Below, piece after piece: positions 16,594 through 23,953 of a stretch of DNA of 23,953 nt. This stretch comes from Paludibacter sp. (GTDB taxonomy: Bacteria > Bacteroidota > Bacteroidia > Bacteroidales > Paludibacteraceae), in contig JANJXE010000089.1 in NCBI GenBank assembly GCA_024709185.1, positions 1 to 23,953 on the forward strand. The letters are read 5' to 3'. The notes under the pieces are model-generated. The model did not search any database. It worked only from the letters and a program-made list of their open reading frames with translations, and was not told the DNA's origin. Within the stretch, counting starts at the first letter, position 1; every line of letters starts with the position of its first letter. The translations under genes and the position numbers were made by a program.

Positions 16594-17538
16594 ATGAATC
16601 TGTTTTGGAAACGCATACTGGGACTGCTCCGGCCAACGGCCATCGTTGAAAAACAGGAGCATGAATTTCTGACCAATGCCGCACGGTATGAGGCTGTCAG
16701 GAATTCCCCGGCCATTGCGTCGTTCCGGCAGCTGTTTCTGGAGGTAAAACTTTCGTCGCCGGCCAACCGCAAGGCAAAACAAAAGCAACTCGGAGAGCTG
16801 CGTAAGCATCCCGACGTGAAGTTATATCTGAAAAATATGGGCGGGAAGCTGAACAGCAACCGCGATGTGTACCTGAGTTTCAGCGACGATTTTTACTGGA
16901 ATGAGAAAACAACGAATCCCTGGAAACCCGGATTTCATTTCCGGAACGACAGACTGAAGCGCCACTATTCGTATTATAACGAGCAGCAGGCATACAACGA
17001 AGGAAAAAACACGAATGGCAACAATGGTGCTCTGTGTATTGAAACCCGCCGCGAAACTTTAAAATCGCTGGCCTGGCATTCGCGAAATGGATTCGTCGAA
17101 AAAAATTATTTTTTCACTTCCGACGTCATTCAAAATGGTTCTTCTTTCCGTCAGGAAAGGGGAATTTTCAAAGCAAAAATCCGTTGCTCCGGAAAGGTAC
17201 ATCATGCTTTTTGGCTGGGAACCGAAAAAGAGCAGCCGCATATCTCCATTTTTCATTTCAACGGAAAAGAAGTACAGATGGGCTATGTGAACCGCAATGC
17301 GGGCGATGGCGTTACACTCACAGGTATTAATCCTGCCGAATACTACATTTACAGCCTCGAATGGACACACAATGAGCTCATCTGGTCGGTCAACAACCTG
17401 GTAGTGCTTCGTAGTTCGCGCGACATTCCCCGCGAACCGCTGTTTATGGTTTTCAATTCGTTTATTCCCGTACACGAAGAAGGAGGCGAAGGCCTACTCG
17501 AAGTCGATTGGGTACGGGCTTATCAATTCAACACATGA
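16594..17538 (+). CDS. GH16-like concanavalin-A-fold protein lacking the catalytic motif
   Basis: A 314-residue protein. Residues 1-90 are basic and helical (RKAKQKQLGELRKHPDVKLY) with no convincing signal peptide. From about 92 a jelly-roll similar to glycoside hydrolase family 16 follows: DVYLSFSDDFYWN, RGIFKAKIRCSGKVHHAFWL, YSLEWTHNELIWSVNNLVV and the terminal LLEVDWVRAYQ. In active GH16 enzymes the strand after HAFWL carries E-x-D-x-x-E. Here that position reads H216-I-S218-I-F-H221, so both catalytic glutamates and the assisting aspartate are gone. It is therefore probably a carbohydrate-binding or structural relative rather than a glycosidase. It sits 6 nt after gyrB and overlaps the kds fusion by 4 bp (ATGA), so a link with envelope polysaccharide is plausible but inferred. 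Confidence 0.75.
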   Translation: MNLFWKRILGLLRPTAIVEKQEHEFLTNAARYEAVRNSPAIASFRQLFLEVKLSSPANRKAKQKQLGELRKHPDVKLYLKNMGGKLNSNRDVYLSFSDDFYWNEKTTNPWKPGFHFRNDRLKRHYSYYNEQQAYNEGKNTNGNNGALCIETRRETLKSLAWHSRNGFVEKNYFFTSDVIQNGSSFRQERGIFKAKIRCSGKVHHAFWLGTEKEQPHISIFHFNGKEVQMGYVNRNAGDGVTLTGINPAEYYIYSLEWTHNELIWSVNNLVVLRSSRDIPREPLFMVFNSFIPVHEEGGEGLLEVDWVRAYQFNT

Positions 17539-18953
17539 CCCACGAAATTCATATCGGCCCGGATTGTATCGCGGGCGGCAACCGCCGTTTCCTGCTTATA
17601 GCCGGCCCCTGCGCCATCGAATCGGAAGAAATGACGATGGAGGTGGCAGCACGTCTTAAAGAAATCTGCAGCGAACTGAATGTACACCTTGTTTTTAAAT
17701 CGTCGTTCGACAAGGCCAATCGAAGTTCCTCAGATGCTCCCCGCGGAGTGGGTATCGACAAAGGCCTTCAGATACTGAAGCGGGTTAAGGACGAGCTGGG
17801 ACTTCCGGTGCTCACCGATGTGCACGAATCCTGGCAATGCGAAAGGGTGGCCGATGTGGCTGACATCCTCCAAATTCCGGCTTTTTTGTCACGTCAAACC
17901 GATTTATTAGTGGCTGCAGCCAAAACGGGTAAGGTGGTGCATGTTAAAAAAGGGCAGTTTATGGCGCCCTGGGACATGAAAAACGTGATTCACAAGCTCG
18001 AAGAAGCCGGTAACCGCAACATAATGATTGGAGAGCGTGGATCGAGTTTCGGTTACAACAACCTGGTGGTGGACATGACCGGACTGGTAGAGATGCGCAG
18101 TTATGGTTATCCTGTGGTGTTCGATGCTACCCATTCGGTGCAAAAGCCGGGCGGGCAGGGTACTTCAACGGGTGGCAACCGCGAAATGGTGCCGTATCTG
18201 ATGCGTGCAGCCCTTGCTGTGGGAGTGGATGTCATTTTTGCTGAAGTGCATCCCGATCCGGACAAGGCTTTTTCCGATGGTCCTAATCAGTTGAGACTCG
18301 ATAGCTTTTATGATATATTGAAACAGGCGGTGCAGGTGGATGATTTGACAAAACAATTATTGACAGAGACAGCCGGCAACAGGACGGAGTCACTTTCTAT
18401 ACCACACGATACTTCCGGGCAAACCAATAACTCAGGAACAACGCTTACTTCTGCATCCATCCCTGTAAAATCATCGCCAAAAAAAGACATCCGTCTTTTT
18501 CTTACCGATGTGGATGGTGTACAAACCGATGCCGGCATGTACTACTTCAACTCCGGCGAAGAAGCCAAGCGCTTCAATGCTCACGATGGCATGGGGCTGC
18601 AAATTCTTCGTCGTTCAGGAGTAAAAACCGGATTCATCACTTCCGAAGCCACACCTTTGGTCGAAAACCGCTTTAAAAAACTAAAGCTCGACTATCTCGA
18701 ACAGGGTCGTAGTCGGGAAGGCAAACTACAGGCCGCACTGGAGATTTGCGAAAAAGAAGGAATTAGCATGCAGCAGGTTGCGTATATCGGCGACGATGTA
18801 AATTGCCTGGATCTGCTTCACCAGGTAGGTTGGGCTGCTTGTCCGCAGGATGCCACCCGCGAAGTAAAAGCGGTGCCCGGCATAACCATTCTTTCTAAAA
18901 AAGGAGGAGAAGGCTGCGTACGTGAATTTATTGATTTAATCATGCAAAAATGA
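17535..18953 (+). CDS. kdsA: Fused 3-deoxy-8-phosphooctulonate synthase and HAD-family phosphatase
   Basis: A 472-residue two-domain enzyme. Residues 1-275 are Kdo-8-phosphate synthase, condensing phosphoenolpyruvate with arabinose 5-phosphate: IAGPCAIES, FKSSFDKANRSS, GERGSSFGYNNLVV and DATHSVQ. Metal-site residues C26, H200, E237 and D248 are all present, pointing to the metal-dependent (Aquifex-like) class rather than the Asn-type E. coli class. A Ser/Thr/Asn-rich linker (about 278-316) joins a C-terminal HAD domain (319-472) with D325 and D327 in DVDGVQTD, T369-S-E, K397 and GDD at 419-421, similar to KdsC and acylneuraminate-9-phosphate phosphatases. It would yield free Kdo from one polypeptide. 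The start is the ATG at 17535, overlapping the previous stop; a TTG at 17508 is less likely. kdsD follows with a 4-bp overlap. Confidence 0.9.
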   Translation: MTHEIHIGPDCIAGGNRRFLLIAGPCAIESEEMTMEVAARLKEICSELNVHLVFKSSFDKANRSSSDAPRGVGIDKGLQILKRVKDELGLPVLTDVHESWQCERVADVADILQIPAFLSRQTDLLVAAAKTGKVVHVKKGQFMAPWDMKNVIHKLEEAGNRNIMIGERGSSFGYNNLVVDMTGLVEMRSYGYPVVFDATHSVQKPGGQGTSTGGNREMVPYLMRAALAVGVDVIFAEVHPDPDKAFSDGPNQLRLDSFYDILKQAVQVDDLTKQLLTETAGNRTESLSIPHDTSGQTNNSGTTLTSASIPVKSSPKKDIRLFLTDVDGVQTDAGMYYFNSGEEAKRFNAHDGMGLQILRRSGVKTGFITSEATPLVENRFKKLKLDYLEQGRSREGKLQAALEICEKEGISMQQVAYIGDDVNCLDLLHQVGWAACPQDATREVKAVPGITILSKKGGEGCVREFIDLIMQK

Positions 18954-19897
18954 GTTATTACGAACGGGCAAAAACCATTTTCGAACAGGAAGCCGGTGAA
19001 TTAAAAAAACTGGCCAGCACTCTCGACGCTCATTTTGACGAAGCTGTAAATCTGATTTTCAACAGCACCGGCAAAACAGTCGTGATGGGCATTGGCAAAA
19101 CCGGAACGATAGGTCATAAGATAGCCTCGTCGATGGCTTCCACAGGCACGCCTGCCATTTTCATCAATGCTGCCGAGGCCATGCACGGCGATCTGGGCAT
19201 GATACAGCCCGGCGATGTAATACTGCTCATCTCAAACAGCGGCAGTTCGCAGGAAATTCTGAATGTACTGACACCGCTCAAACGCATGGGCAATCCCATT
19301 GTTGCAATGACCGGCAATGAAGCATCACCACTGGCACAGGAAGCAGCTGTAGTACTCAATGTGCATGTCGATGAAGAAGCCTGTCCGCTGGGCCTCGCAC
19401 CCACCACCTCAACCACTGCCACCCTGGTAATGGGCGATGCATTGACCATCTGTCTGATGGAAAAACGAAATTTTAAAGCCGAAAACTACGCACTTTACCA
19501 TCCTGGTGGTGCATTGGGACGCAAACTATTAGTGCGTGTACAGGATAAAATGACTACCGACATCCCCCGTGTTGAAGAAAATACCTTATTCAGGGATCTT
19601 ATTTACGAGGTAAGCAACAAGCGCCTGGGAATGACAGTGGTATTTAATGCTGAAGGAAAGGCAACCGGGATCATCACCGATGGCGATATCCGCCGGGCTG
19701 TACAGCGCTTCGACGATCTGAAAATCCTCACAGCAGCGGACTTTATGACACGTAATTTTAAATCCATTGCTCCGCAGCAACTACTCACCGAAGCGCTTGA
19801 ACTAATGGATGCCAGCAACATCACTACCCTGCCGGTGATGAGCAATGGTAAGGTGGAAGGAATTATATCCATCCACCATATAATAGATTTTAAGTAA
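18950..19897 (+). CDS. kdsD: Arabinose-5-phosphate isomerase, KpsF/GutQ family
   Basis: A 315-residue sugar-phosphate isomerase converting ribulose 5-phosphate to arabinose 5-phosphate, the substrate of the KdsA domain encoded just upstream. The N-terminal SIS domain (about 35-170) has VVMGIGKTGTIGHKIAS, EAMHGDLGM and LISNSGSSQEI, with PLGLAPTTSTTA and YHPGGALGRKLL closing it. Two CBS domains follow (about 205-260 and 268-315: TGIITDGDIRRAV and GIISIHHI). Length and order match KdsD (328 in E. coli). The ATG overlaps the kds fusion stop (ATGA), giving translational coupling within the Kdo operon. It converges on argE with a 4-nt gap and no visible terminator. Confidence 0.94.
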   Translation: MSYYERAKTIFEQEAGELKKLASTLDAHFDEAVNLIFNSTGKTVVMGIGKTGTIGHKIASSMASTGTPAIFINAAEAMHGDLGMIQPGDVILLISNSGSSQEILNVLTPLKRMGNPIVAMTGNEASPLAQEAAVVLNVHVDEEACPLGLAPTTSTTATLVMGDALTICLMEKRNFKAENYALYHPGGALGRKLLVRVQDKMTTDIPRVEENTLFRDLIYEVSNKRLGMTVVFNAEGKATGIITDGDIRRAVQRFDDLKILTAADFMTRNFKSIAPQQLLTEALELMDASNITTLPVMSNGKVEGIISIHHIIDFK

Positions 19898-19901
19898 GAA
19901 G

Positions 19902-20966
19902 CTACAACTCCAGTCCGTCGAGCAATTCCACATATACTTTTATCGCCTCTTCGATTTCCGGCAACCGAATGTATTCGTTGGCAGTATGCGAACGGGCCGA
20001 TTCGCCCGGGCCCATTTTCACACTCGGAAATGGCATCAGTGCCTGATCGGAAATTGTAGGTGAACCATACAAACGGCGGTTTATCCGTTCGGCCTGTTTC
20101 ACTATTGGATGGTCGAGCGGTGTGGCAGTAGAACTCAGGCGCGTTGAACGGGCCGTGATTTCACAATCAACCGTTTGCTGAATGAGCGCCAGCAATTCCT
20201 GGTTCGAATACATTTCATTGGAACGCACATCCACCACAAAGCTGCATTTATCGGGCACAACATTGTGTTGTGTGCCGGCATTGATTTGAGTTACCGTCAT
20301 TTTTACCGGTCCCAGAAATTCTGTTTGTTTTGGGAATTGATAGGTTCTAAACCACTGAATCGCATCCATCGCTTTGTACAACGCATTTTCGCCTGTACCA
20401 TGAGCAGCATGACCTGCTTTACCATAGGCCACGCAATCGAGCACCATCAATCCCTTTTCGGCCACGGCCATGTGCATCTGCGTAGGTTCACCCACAATCG
20501 CAAAATCAATAGGAGGCAGTTCAGGAAGCAGACTTTCTATGCCATTGGCACCGGAAATTTCCTCTTCGGCCGAGGCGGTGAAAATAAGATTGTAGGATTG
20601 AGGCCGGGCCGACAGGATAAAAAATACCTGCAACAGGCTGACCACCGACGCACCTGCATCATTACTTCCCAGACCGTATAAGCGTTCGTCGACCACCACA
20701 GGGCGAAAGGCATCGTGCGTCCATCCCTGCACCGGTTTAACAGTATCGAGGTGCGAATTAAGCAACAATGTCGGTCGTCGGGGATCCAGTCCGGGACTCA
20801 TCAGCCATAAATTATTGCCTTTGCGGTTGACTGTATAGCCCTGTAATTCAATATAGCGCTGCAACCAGTCGGCCACTTTATCTTCTTCCCTGCTGAAAGA
20901 AGGGATGGAAATCATGTTTTTAAGAAGCACTACTGCTTCCTTTGCATACTCCTTAATATCTATCAT
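19902..20966 (-). CDS. argE: Acetylornithine (or succinylornithine) deacetylase, M20 family
   Basis: A 354-residue M20 metallohydrolase of the Bacteroidales ArgE type, releasing ornithine from its N-acyl form in arginine synthesis. Metal ligands are visible: H72 (LNSHLDTVKP, with D74), D103 (GLGSNDAGASVV), the catalytic and bridging acids in AEEEISG (134-136), E160 (IVGEPT) and H327 (RSHTANEY). The dimerisation domain begins near GKAGHAAHGTGENALYK. Sequence such as GTQHNVVPDK and SDQALMPF matches Bacteroides ArgE as I recall it. Bacteroides species use the N-succinyl route, so the substrate may be N-succinylornithine; sequence alone does not decide this. No other arginine genes are near. The start overlaps the upstream hydrolase stop by 4 bp. 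Confidence 0.82.
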   Translation of the reverse strand: MIDIKEYAKEAVVLLKNMISIPSFSREEDKVADWLQRYIELQGYTVNRKGNNLWLMSPGLDPRRPTLLLNSHLDTVKPVQGWTHDAFRPVVVDERLYGLGSNDAGASVVSLLQVFFILSARPQSYNLIFTASAEEEISGANGIESLLPELPPIDFAIVGEPTQMHMAVAEKGLMVLDCVAYGKAGHAAHGTGENALYKAMDAIQWFRTYQFPKQTEFLGPVKMTVTQINAGTQHNVVPDKCSFVVDVRSNEMYSNQELLALIQQTVDCEITARSTRLSSTATPLDHPIVKQAERINRRLYGSPTISDQALMPFPSVKMGPGESARSHTANEYIRLPEIEEAIKVYVELLDGLEL

Positions 20967-21838
20967 TTAGCTTTGCTCATAAAATTCATTTTCAACATCC
21001 ATTGTTCCAGCAACTGCGGCCATGTATCGGTTTCAGGATTAGTGGGTCGCATACCAAAGCCATGACCACCTTTTGCAAAAACATGCAATTCGGCAGGAAC
21101 ATTATTCTTCTTCAGGGCTTCGTGCATAGCTACACTATTTTCAACCAAAACAACCTTATCATCTTTAGCATGAAATAAAAATGCAGGAGGTGTTTTGGGA
21201 GTTACCCTGTCTTCACCCGAGAAACGCTGAATAAGCGTAGTATCCGGCTTTGATCCCATGAGCAGATTACGCGATCCCATATGTGCCAGTCCTTTTTTCA
21301 TGGAGATTACAGGATAAGCCAAAATCATAAAGTCGGGACGATTATTGGCTGAAGTATATTGTGTTCCGGCAGTTGAAGCCAGGTGACCACCGGCCGAAAA
21401 GCCCATGATACCGATTTTCTTTTTATCCACATTGTACTTCTTAGCATTTGAACGTACCAGTTCAATTGCCCTTTGCGCATCTTTCAGCGGAATTTCGAAA
21501 TGAGTATTCGGCATGCGGTAATGCAACACAAAGGCTGTTACTCCCTTACTGTTGAACCATTGTGCAATTTCAGAACCTTCTTTTTTGTAGGAAACACCAC
21601 GGTATCCACCACCCGGACAAATAACGACAGCCGTTCCCGCAGGATTGTTCGTTGCAGGATAATAATACATTCTGGCTTCTGAAATATCGAGCAGAAACTC
21701 CTGACCATTATCGGATTCAGCTACCTGAATGCCATTGGATTCAGCAGCTCCTGTGGGATACAATTTAATTTCAGTTTGTGCGCTCATAAACGTAACTGCA
21801 ACAAGCAGTGTGATTGAAAGAATTAAATTTCGTTTCAT
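20963..21838 (-). CDS. Secreted alpha/beta hydrolase, acetyl-esterase-like
   Basis: A 291-residue exported hydrolase. Residues 1-20 are a signal peptide (ILSITLLVAVTFMSAQ). The alpha/beta-hydrolase core has the oxyanion motif VICPGGGYRG (near 73-82), the nucleophile elbow GFSAGG with S148, the acid in HAKDDKVV (D226 or D227) and H259 in KGGHGFG. The layout and GGHGFG ending are those of the BD-FAE-like/Axe esterases that remove acetyl groups from plant polysaccharides, but peptidases and general esterases share this core, so the substrate is uncertain. It lies 39 nt after the histidine kinase stop and overlaps argE by ATGA, so the three may share a transcript, although argE has no obvious functional tie to a secreted esterase. 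Confidence 0.85.
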   Translation of the reverse strand: MKRNLILSITLLVAVTFMSAQTEIKLYPTGAAESNGIQVAESDNGQEFLLDISEARMYYYPATNNPAGTAVVICPGGGYRGVSYKKEGSEIAQWFNSKGVTAFVLHYRMPNTHFEIPLKDAQRAIELVRSNAKKYNVDKKKIGIMGFSAGGHLASTAGTQYTSANNRPDFMILAYPVISMKKGLAHMGSRNLLMGSKPDTTLIQRFSGEDRVTPKTPPAFLFHAKDDKVVLVENSVAMHEALKKNNVPAELHVFAKGGHGFGMRPTNPETDTWPQLLEQWMLKMNFMSKAK

Positions 21839-21877
21839 TGGTTTGTAAATTGATTAAAAATAGCATTGATAATTCAT

Positions 21878-23953
21878 TTATAGTCTGTTTTCTGTCAGGT
21901 AATCGCTGAGTTGGCCAGAAACAAGTACCAATACATTCAACATTTGGTCGAACATCGCGAACTGTTCAGTATCAGTCAAGCCCTCTTTATCAGCATTTTC
22001 AAGTACCCGAACCACTGGAATTGCCTTTTTAATGGCCAGGTGATCGATGCTGGGTTTAAGTTTATGGGCCAGCTTCCGCAAACCTTCGGTGTCGCCCTCT
22101 TTTCGAAGCTGTTCAAACTGAGGAATAGCCTCTCCAACCACCCTGATAAAAATGTTCATCATGTTGCGCATAAAAGGCTCCTCGAATTTACACAGTTCGC
22201 GTAAATGATTGAGGTCGAAATGCATTTCATCTGCTGGCGAATTGCGAATTGTTAAGGGGGACAGGTATTTCGACACCACATCAATCAAATTCTTTTCCAG
22301 AAATGGTTTCACAATATAATCATTCATTCCTGCACGAAGGTACTGTTCCGCATTGTGTCGGAATGCATTTGCCGTCAACGCAACAATGGGCGTCGTGAGT
22401 TTAAGTTCGTCGCGTATACTACGGGTAGCCTCCAAACCATCCATAACCGGCATTTGCACATCCATAATGATAAGATCGAATGGCTCCTGCTTTAACAGCT
22501 CAATGGCTATTTTTCCATTCTCAGCCTCTACAACAGTACAATTAAGCATCTTTAGGCTCAGACAGGCCACATAGCGGTTCAACTCATTATCTTCAACAAT
22601 CAAAATACGTCGTCCGGTAAAGTCAGCAGCTTCATCTTTCGAAATTGTTTTTACAGGAAGATCGTCGGGAGAAGCAGTATCCAGCACTACATGAAAATGA
22701 AACTCAGTGCCTTTGTCTTTGGCACTGACAACGTCGATGTCGCCCTCCATTTGTTGAACCAGATTTTTCACAATATTCAACCCCAGTCCGAAACCCTGGT
22801 ACTTATGCGAAACAGCATTCTGCTCCTGAGCAAATTTCGAGAATATACTTCCCATAAATTCCGAACTCATCCCGATGCCCGTATCGGTAACCTTACAATG
22901 CACACGTTTTTTATCACTATTGGTATTCTCCGACCAAATTTTCACATTTACCGAACCGGTTTCCGTGAATTTAATGGCATTGTCAATCAAATTGATCAAT
23001 ACCTGCCGCAACCTTGCTTCATCACCCCCGAATACAGTATGCATTTCGGGATCAACCAATACATTTAGCTCCAGGTCCTTCTCCCGGGCTTTTTGGGACA
23101 TAATTGCCTGCGCATCGGCCACCAGTTTTTTTACGTCAAACACCACCTTGTCGAGCTCAAACTCACCCGATTCAATTTTCGATAAATCCAGAATATTATT
23201 TAAAACAGACAACAGGTGAACAGCTGCACTTTTTGCGTTCGACATCAATTCACGTTGAGAAGAAGGCAAATCCTGTTTGAGCATCTCTCGCACCATACCG
23301 GTTATAACATTCAGCGGTGTCCGAATCTCATGACTCATGGTTGCCAGAAAAATCTCCTTGGTTTTCGATGCATGTTCAGCTTCATTTTTCGCTTTAACCA
23401 ATGCTTCCGATTGCCGTTTGCGTTCGGTAATATTGATAAGCATTTGTGAAAAAACGGCCAGTAAATCGCGTTCCTTCTCACTATAAGCATGAAAATCATA
23501 TACCGAATCGAAGCCCACGAAACCCACCAGTTCATCGTTCAGTTTCATGGGCAGGGTAATCAAACTCTTAACTCCCTGAGGCTCCAACAGTCCCCTGACA
23601 CTAAACGGGCCATTGTTAGGAAGCAAATTAATATCGGGCATGTAAAAAGCCTCTCCCCTACGGTGGATAGCTATCCAATTGGGAATAAAGTCAATAGGTA
23701 CATCCTGGAGATTATCAATTTCGGCACTTATGCCCTCACGACACCATTCATAGGTGTTGTTACACACATTCTTTTTAAAATCGTATTCAAAAATATAGGC
23801 ACGATCGGCATTCACAAATTCAGCCATTTCCTGCAGGGAATGATGAATTACTTCCTCAACTTTTTCTGGATCTATGTTAATGTAGGTCGATAGAATTTTA
23901 ATCATCAAAGCCTGAAGCTGAGAATACTGCTCCTCAATATTCTTTACGCCGGC
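21878..23953 (-). CDS. Hybrid sensor histidine kinase (GAF-HisKA-HATPase-REC-Hpt), 5' end outside window
   Basis: The frame stays open to the right edge, so the start is not in view; 691 codons are visible. Counting from the first in-window candidate start (TTG at 23908), domains are: GAF-like sensor (about 15-160, ADRAYIFEYD to LVGFVGFDSVYDFHAYSEKERDLL), HisKA with phospho-acceptor H193 in MSHEIRTP, HATPase with N box LINLIDNAIKFTE (about 306-318), G1 DTGIGM (342-347) and GFGLGL, a receiver (about 434-548) with D483 in IIMDVQMP, and Hpt (about 565-665) with H615 in LAHKLKPS. The 15 codons before 23908 read as a continuing helix (NIEEQYSQLQALM), suggesting another sensor domain further upstream. 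The kinase carries all phosphorelay modules but no DNA-binding output, so it should pass phosphate to a separate regulator. Signal unknown. Confidence 0.92.
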   Translation of the reverse strand, partial: AGVKNIEEQYSQLQALMIKILSTYINIDPEKVEEVIHHSLQEMAEFVNADRAYIFEYDFKKNVCNNTYEWCREGISAEIDNLQDVPIDFIPNWIAIHRRGEAFYMPDINLLPNNGPFSVRGLLEPQGVKSLITLPMKLNDELVGFVGFDSVYDFHAYSEKERDLLAVFSQMLINITERKRQSEALVKAKNEAEHASKTKEIFLATMSHEIRTPLNVITGMVREMLKQDLPSSQRELMSNAKSAAVHLLSVLNNILDLSKIESGEFELDKVVFDVKKLVADAQAIMSQKAREKDLELNVLVDPEMHTVFGGDEARLRQVLINLIDNAIKFTETGSVNVKIWSENTNSDKKRVHCKVTDTGIGMSSEFMGSIFSKFAQEQNAVSHKYQGFGLGLNIVKNLVQQMEGDIDVVSAKDKGTEFHFHVVLDTASPDDLPVKTISKDEAADFTGRRILIVEDNELNRYVACLSLKMLNCTVVEAENGKIAIELLKQEPFDLIIMDVQMPVMDGLEATRSIRDELKLTTPIVALTANAFRHNAEQYLRAGMNDYIVKPFLEKNLIDVVSKYLSPLTIRNSPADEMHFDLNHLRELCKFEEPFMRNMMNIFIRVVGEAIPQFEQLRKEGDTEGLRKLAHKLKPSIDHLAIKKAIPVVRVLENADKEGLTDTEQFAMFDQMLNVLVLVSGQLSDYLTENRL

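Overview
The window is chromosomal DNA of a member of the phylum Bacteroidota, probably order Bacteroidales or a close relative such as Marinilabiliales. The evidence is threefold. Promoters have the Bacteroidota form TTG-(about 19-20 nt)-TAnnTTTG with A-rich leaders. The genes belong to phylum-typical families: a DUF4296 lipoprotein, a TonB-plug protein with an MG2-like N-terminus, an LspA with a long inter-catalytic insert, a single-cysteine DksA/TraR protein and a Bacteroidales-type ArgE. Protein sequences also resemble Bacteroidales orthologues as I remember them. No mobile element, CRISPR array, tRNA or rRNA was seen, and base and codon use looks even throughout. This is core genome rather than an island.

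Layout. (1) 1-415, minus: 5' part of a multi-helix membrane protein cut by the window edge, possibly a membrane-anchored HTH regulator. It is divergent from a secreted NlpC/P60-LysM peptidase (515-1354). (2) 1478-6735, plus: typA/bipA, tig, clpP and clpX, a translation and protein-quality-control block. clpX carries an in-frame TAA just before its Walker A motif. (3) 6882-11458, plus: recQ and an overlapping outer-membrane-type protein with a plug domain but no beta-barrel. (4) 11460-14477, minus: metF, dksA-like, lspA and a DUF4296 lipoprotein. (5) 14629-19897, plus: gyrB, a GH16-like protein lacking the catalytic acids, a fused Kdo-8-phosphate synthase-HAD phosphatase, and kdsD. Together the last two encode three consecutive steps of Kdo synthesis for lipopolysaccharide. 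(6) 19902-23953, minus: a hybrid histidine kinase cut by the right edge, a secreted alpha/beta hydrolase and argE.

Working relationships. Tig, ClpP and ClpX handle nascent and damaged proteins, and their tight linkage fits joint expression. KdsD supplies arabinose 5-phosphate, the KdsA domain condenses it with phosphoenolpyruvate, and the fused HAD domain would dephosphorylate the product. Start/stop overlaps of 4 bp (ATGA) link the GH16-like gene, the kds fusion and kdsD, and also the hydrolase and argE; a TTGA overlap links recQ to the plug protein.

Most worth a second look: the interrupted clpX, the KdsA-HAD fusion, the GH16-like protein with HISIFH in place of an ExDxxE active site, and a near-perfect inverted repeat made of tandem 9-mers in front of clpP. 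I found no convincing wholly new multi-gene system.
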